64,000 nt of DNA from Pseudomonas sp. Irchel 3E13 (GTDB lineage: Bacteria; Pseudomonadota; Gammaproteobacteria; Pseudomonadales; Pseudomonadaceae). The DNA lies in contig NZ_FYDX01000009.1 of NCBI RefSeq assembly GCF_900187455.1, forward strand, positions 248,001 through 312,000, in the 5' to 3' direction. Under the pieces are notes generated by a model that was not told where the DNA came from, did no database searches, and saw nothing but the letters and a program-made list of their open reading frames with translations. Every line of letters begins with the position of its first letter. Within the stretch, counting starts at the first letter, position 1. Both the position numbers and the translations under genes were made by a program. Below are positions 62,845 through 64,000 of this stretch, one piece after another.

Positions 62845-63522
62845 ATGCATGTACTGCTCTGTGAAGACGACGACCTGATCGCCAGCGGCATCATTGCCGG
62901 CCTGAGCGCCCAGGGCCTCACCGTGGACCGCGTGGTCAATGCCGGTGCCGCGCGCGCCATGCTCCAGGCCGCGCACTTCGATGTGATGGTGCTCGACCTC
63001 GGGCTGCCCGACGAAGATGGCCTCAAGCTGTTGCAGCGCCTGCGCCAGCAAGGCGAGCGCCTGCCGGTGCTGATCCTCACCGCCCGTGACGCGGTGACCG
63101 ACCGCGTCGACGGCCTGCAGGCCGGTGCCGACGATTACCTGCTCAAACCCTTCGACCTGCGCGAACTGGCCGCCCGCCTGCACAGCCTGGTGCGGCGCAT
63201 GGCCGGGCGCTGCGTGAACGTCATCGAGCACGGGCCGCTGAGTTTCGACCCGAGCAACTGCGAAACCAGCCTGGGCGGCCAGCCGGTGGACCTGTCGCGC
63301 CGCGAGCAAGCGCTGCTCCAGGCGCTGCTGAACAACCCCGGCCGGGTGCTTTCCAGCGAGCAACTCAAGGACAGCGTCTACGGCTTTGGCGACGAAGTGG
63401 AGAGCAATGCCCTGAACGTGCACATCCATCACCTGCGCCGCAAGCTGGGCAACGGCATCGTCGAGACCGTTCGTGGCCTGGGCTACCGTCTCGGCCCGGC
63501 GCAATTGCCAGGATCACCGTGA
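62845..63522 (+). CDS. OmpR-family response regulator
   Basis: A 225-residue regulator. The receiver domain (residues 1-115) has CEDDD acid residues, the phosphoacceptor Asp in VMVLDLGLPDEDG (about Asp51), and the switch lysine in LLKPFD. The winged-helix domain ends NVHIHHLRRKLG and VRGLGYRL. Type resembles QseB/PmrA. It is divergent from dsbD and its stop overlaps the next gene's start (TGATG). Confidence 0.92.
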   Translation: MHVLLCEDDDLIASGIIAGLSAQGLTVDRVVNAGAARAMLQAAHFDVMVLDLGLPDEDGLKLLQRLRQQGERLPVLILTARDAVTDRVDGLQAGADDYLLKPFDLRELAARLHSLVRRMAGRCVNVIEHGPLSFDPSNCETSLGGQPVDLSRREQALLQALLNNPGRVLSSEQLKDSVYGFGDEVESNALNVHIHHLRRKLGNGIVETVRGLGYRLGPAQLPGSP

Positions 63523-64000
63523 TGAGCTTGCGCCTGCGCCTGAGCCTGATTCTTGGCACCGCCTTCGTCCTGATCTGGGCCCTCGCCGCCGCCTGGATGC
63601 TGCGCGACCTGCGCCAGCAAATGATGTTTTCCCTCGACCAGCGCCTGGTGGCGTCGGCGCGGATGGTCGCCGGGTTGATCGACCAGTTGCCGCAGCCGTT
63701 GACCAGCAAGGGCGAGGGCACCCACCTCAGTGCCGATCAGTTGAGCGTCCCCGATGGCATGGCCTGCCAGGTCACTTCGCTGCGTGGCGAGATCCTCGCC
63801 CGCAGCCATCAGAATGCTGACCAGCACCTGGATGACGGGCGCGGCGGCTTCCATGACCAGATGATCGATGGCGCGCGCTGGCGCAGCTTCACCTTCGCCC
63901 ACGGCGATATCCGCATCACCACCGCCGACCGTCACCTCGAACGCGAGGCGCTGAACCGCTCGATCCTGCTGGCGGCATCGGCGCCGGTGCTAGTGGCCCT
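63522..64000 (+). CDS. Sensor histidine kinase, partial (N-terminal part)
   Basis: The open frame from ATG 63522 runs off the window end. The visible 159 residues begin with a short cytoplasmic stretch, a membrane helix (about residues 8-28, LSLILGTAFVLIWALAAAWML) and a periplasmic sensor region with LDQRLVASARMVAGLIDQLP, typical of QseC-like kinases. A second helix may be starting at the edge. The H-box and ATPase domain are beyond the window. Confidence 0.85.
   Translation, partial: MSLRLRLSLILGTAFVLIWALAAAWMLRDLRQQMMFSLDQRLVASARMVAGLIDQLPQPLTSKGEGTHLSADQLSVPDGMACQVTSLRGEILARSHQNADQHLDDGRGGFHDQMIDGARWRSFTFAHGDIRITTADRHLEREALNRSILLAASAPVLVA

Overview
The window is a chromosomal segment from a fluorescent Pseudomonas (P. 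fluorescens/putida-type). The evidence is the GC-rich coding style, a PvdS-type pyoverdine sigma factor, two tandem cbb3 oxidase operons with an Anr regulator, and the order smc-zipA-ligA-ffs-(variable region)-dnaX-ybaB-recR-apt-anr-hemN-ccoSIHG-cco1-cco2. Nearly all of it is ordered core genome. The main accessory region is about 30.2-35.3 kb.

0-9 kb: a DUF808 membrane protein, an LTA-synthase-like membrane sulfatase-fold enzyme, an EptA-type phosphoethanolamine transferase, two tandem Tsx-like outer membrane channels and an NCS2 xanthine/urate-type permease. 8.8-22 kb: an almost complete purine catabolic block. xdhA-xdhB-xdhC-guaD converts guanine and hypoxanthine to xanthine and urate. PuuD oxidises urate, UraH and UraD process its unstable products to allantoin, PuuE opens allantoin, and AllA cleaves ureidoglycolate. 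An AzgA-type purine permease and a GntR/FCD regulator sit in the middle. Copies of a TTGTRTACAA palindrome lie in the promoters of puuE, uraH and the permease and in front of the regulator, which points to a local regulon.

22-30 kb: gntR-smc, zipA, ligA and the SRP RNA gene ffs with a clear promoter. 30.2-35.3 kb: a decayed variable island between ffs and dnaX. It holds an IS1182-type transposase remnant, a lipoprotein gene that looks frameshifted, a PAAR (type VI secretion spike) gene, a frame-broken downstream domain with a caspase-like His/Cys arrangement, two tandem paralogous membrane-anchored proteins (candidate immunity proteins), and a structured intergenic repeat whose intact copy leads into a small DUF6124-like gene. 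A MerR/DUF2938 divergent pair with a textbook 19-bp-spaced MerR promoter follows.

36-43 kb: dnaX (with a long in-frame hexanucleotide repeat), ybaB, recR, apt, anr, a small coiled-coil protein and hemN under a perfect Anr box. 43-56 kb: cbb3 assembly genes ccoG-ccoH-ccoI-ccoS plus a SafE-like protein, then cco1 (no Anr box seen) and cco2 (with an Anr box that lies inside the start of the divergent hydrolase gene). 56-64 kb: alpha/beta hydrolase, PpnP, a DEDD exonuclease, a periplasmic solute-binding protein, pvdS with a Fur box, a dsbD-tlpA-dsbG disulfide operon, and a divergent OmpR-type two-component pair whose kinase runs off the end.

Gene calls rest on reading the translations and motifs. 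No database search was run, so family names are recognition-based and the functions of the island genes are inference.
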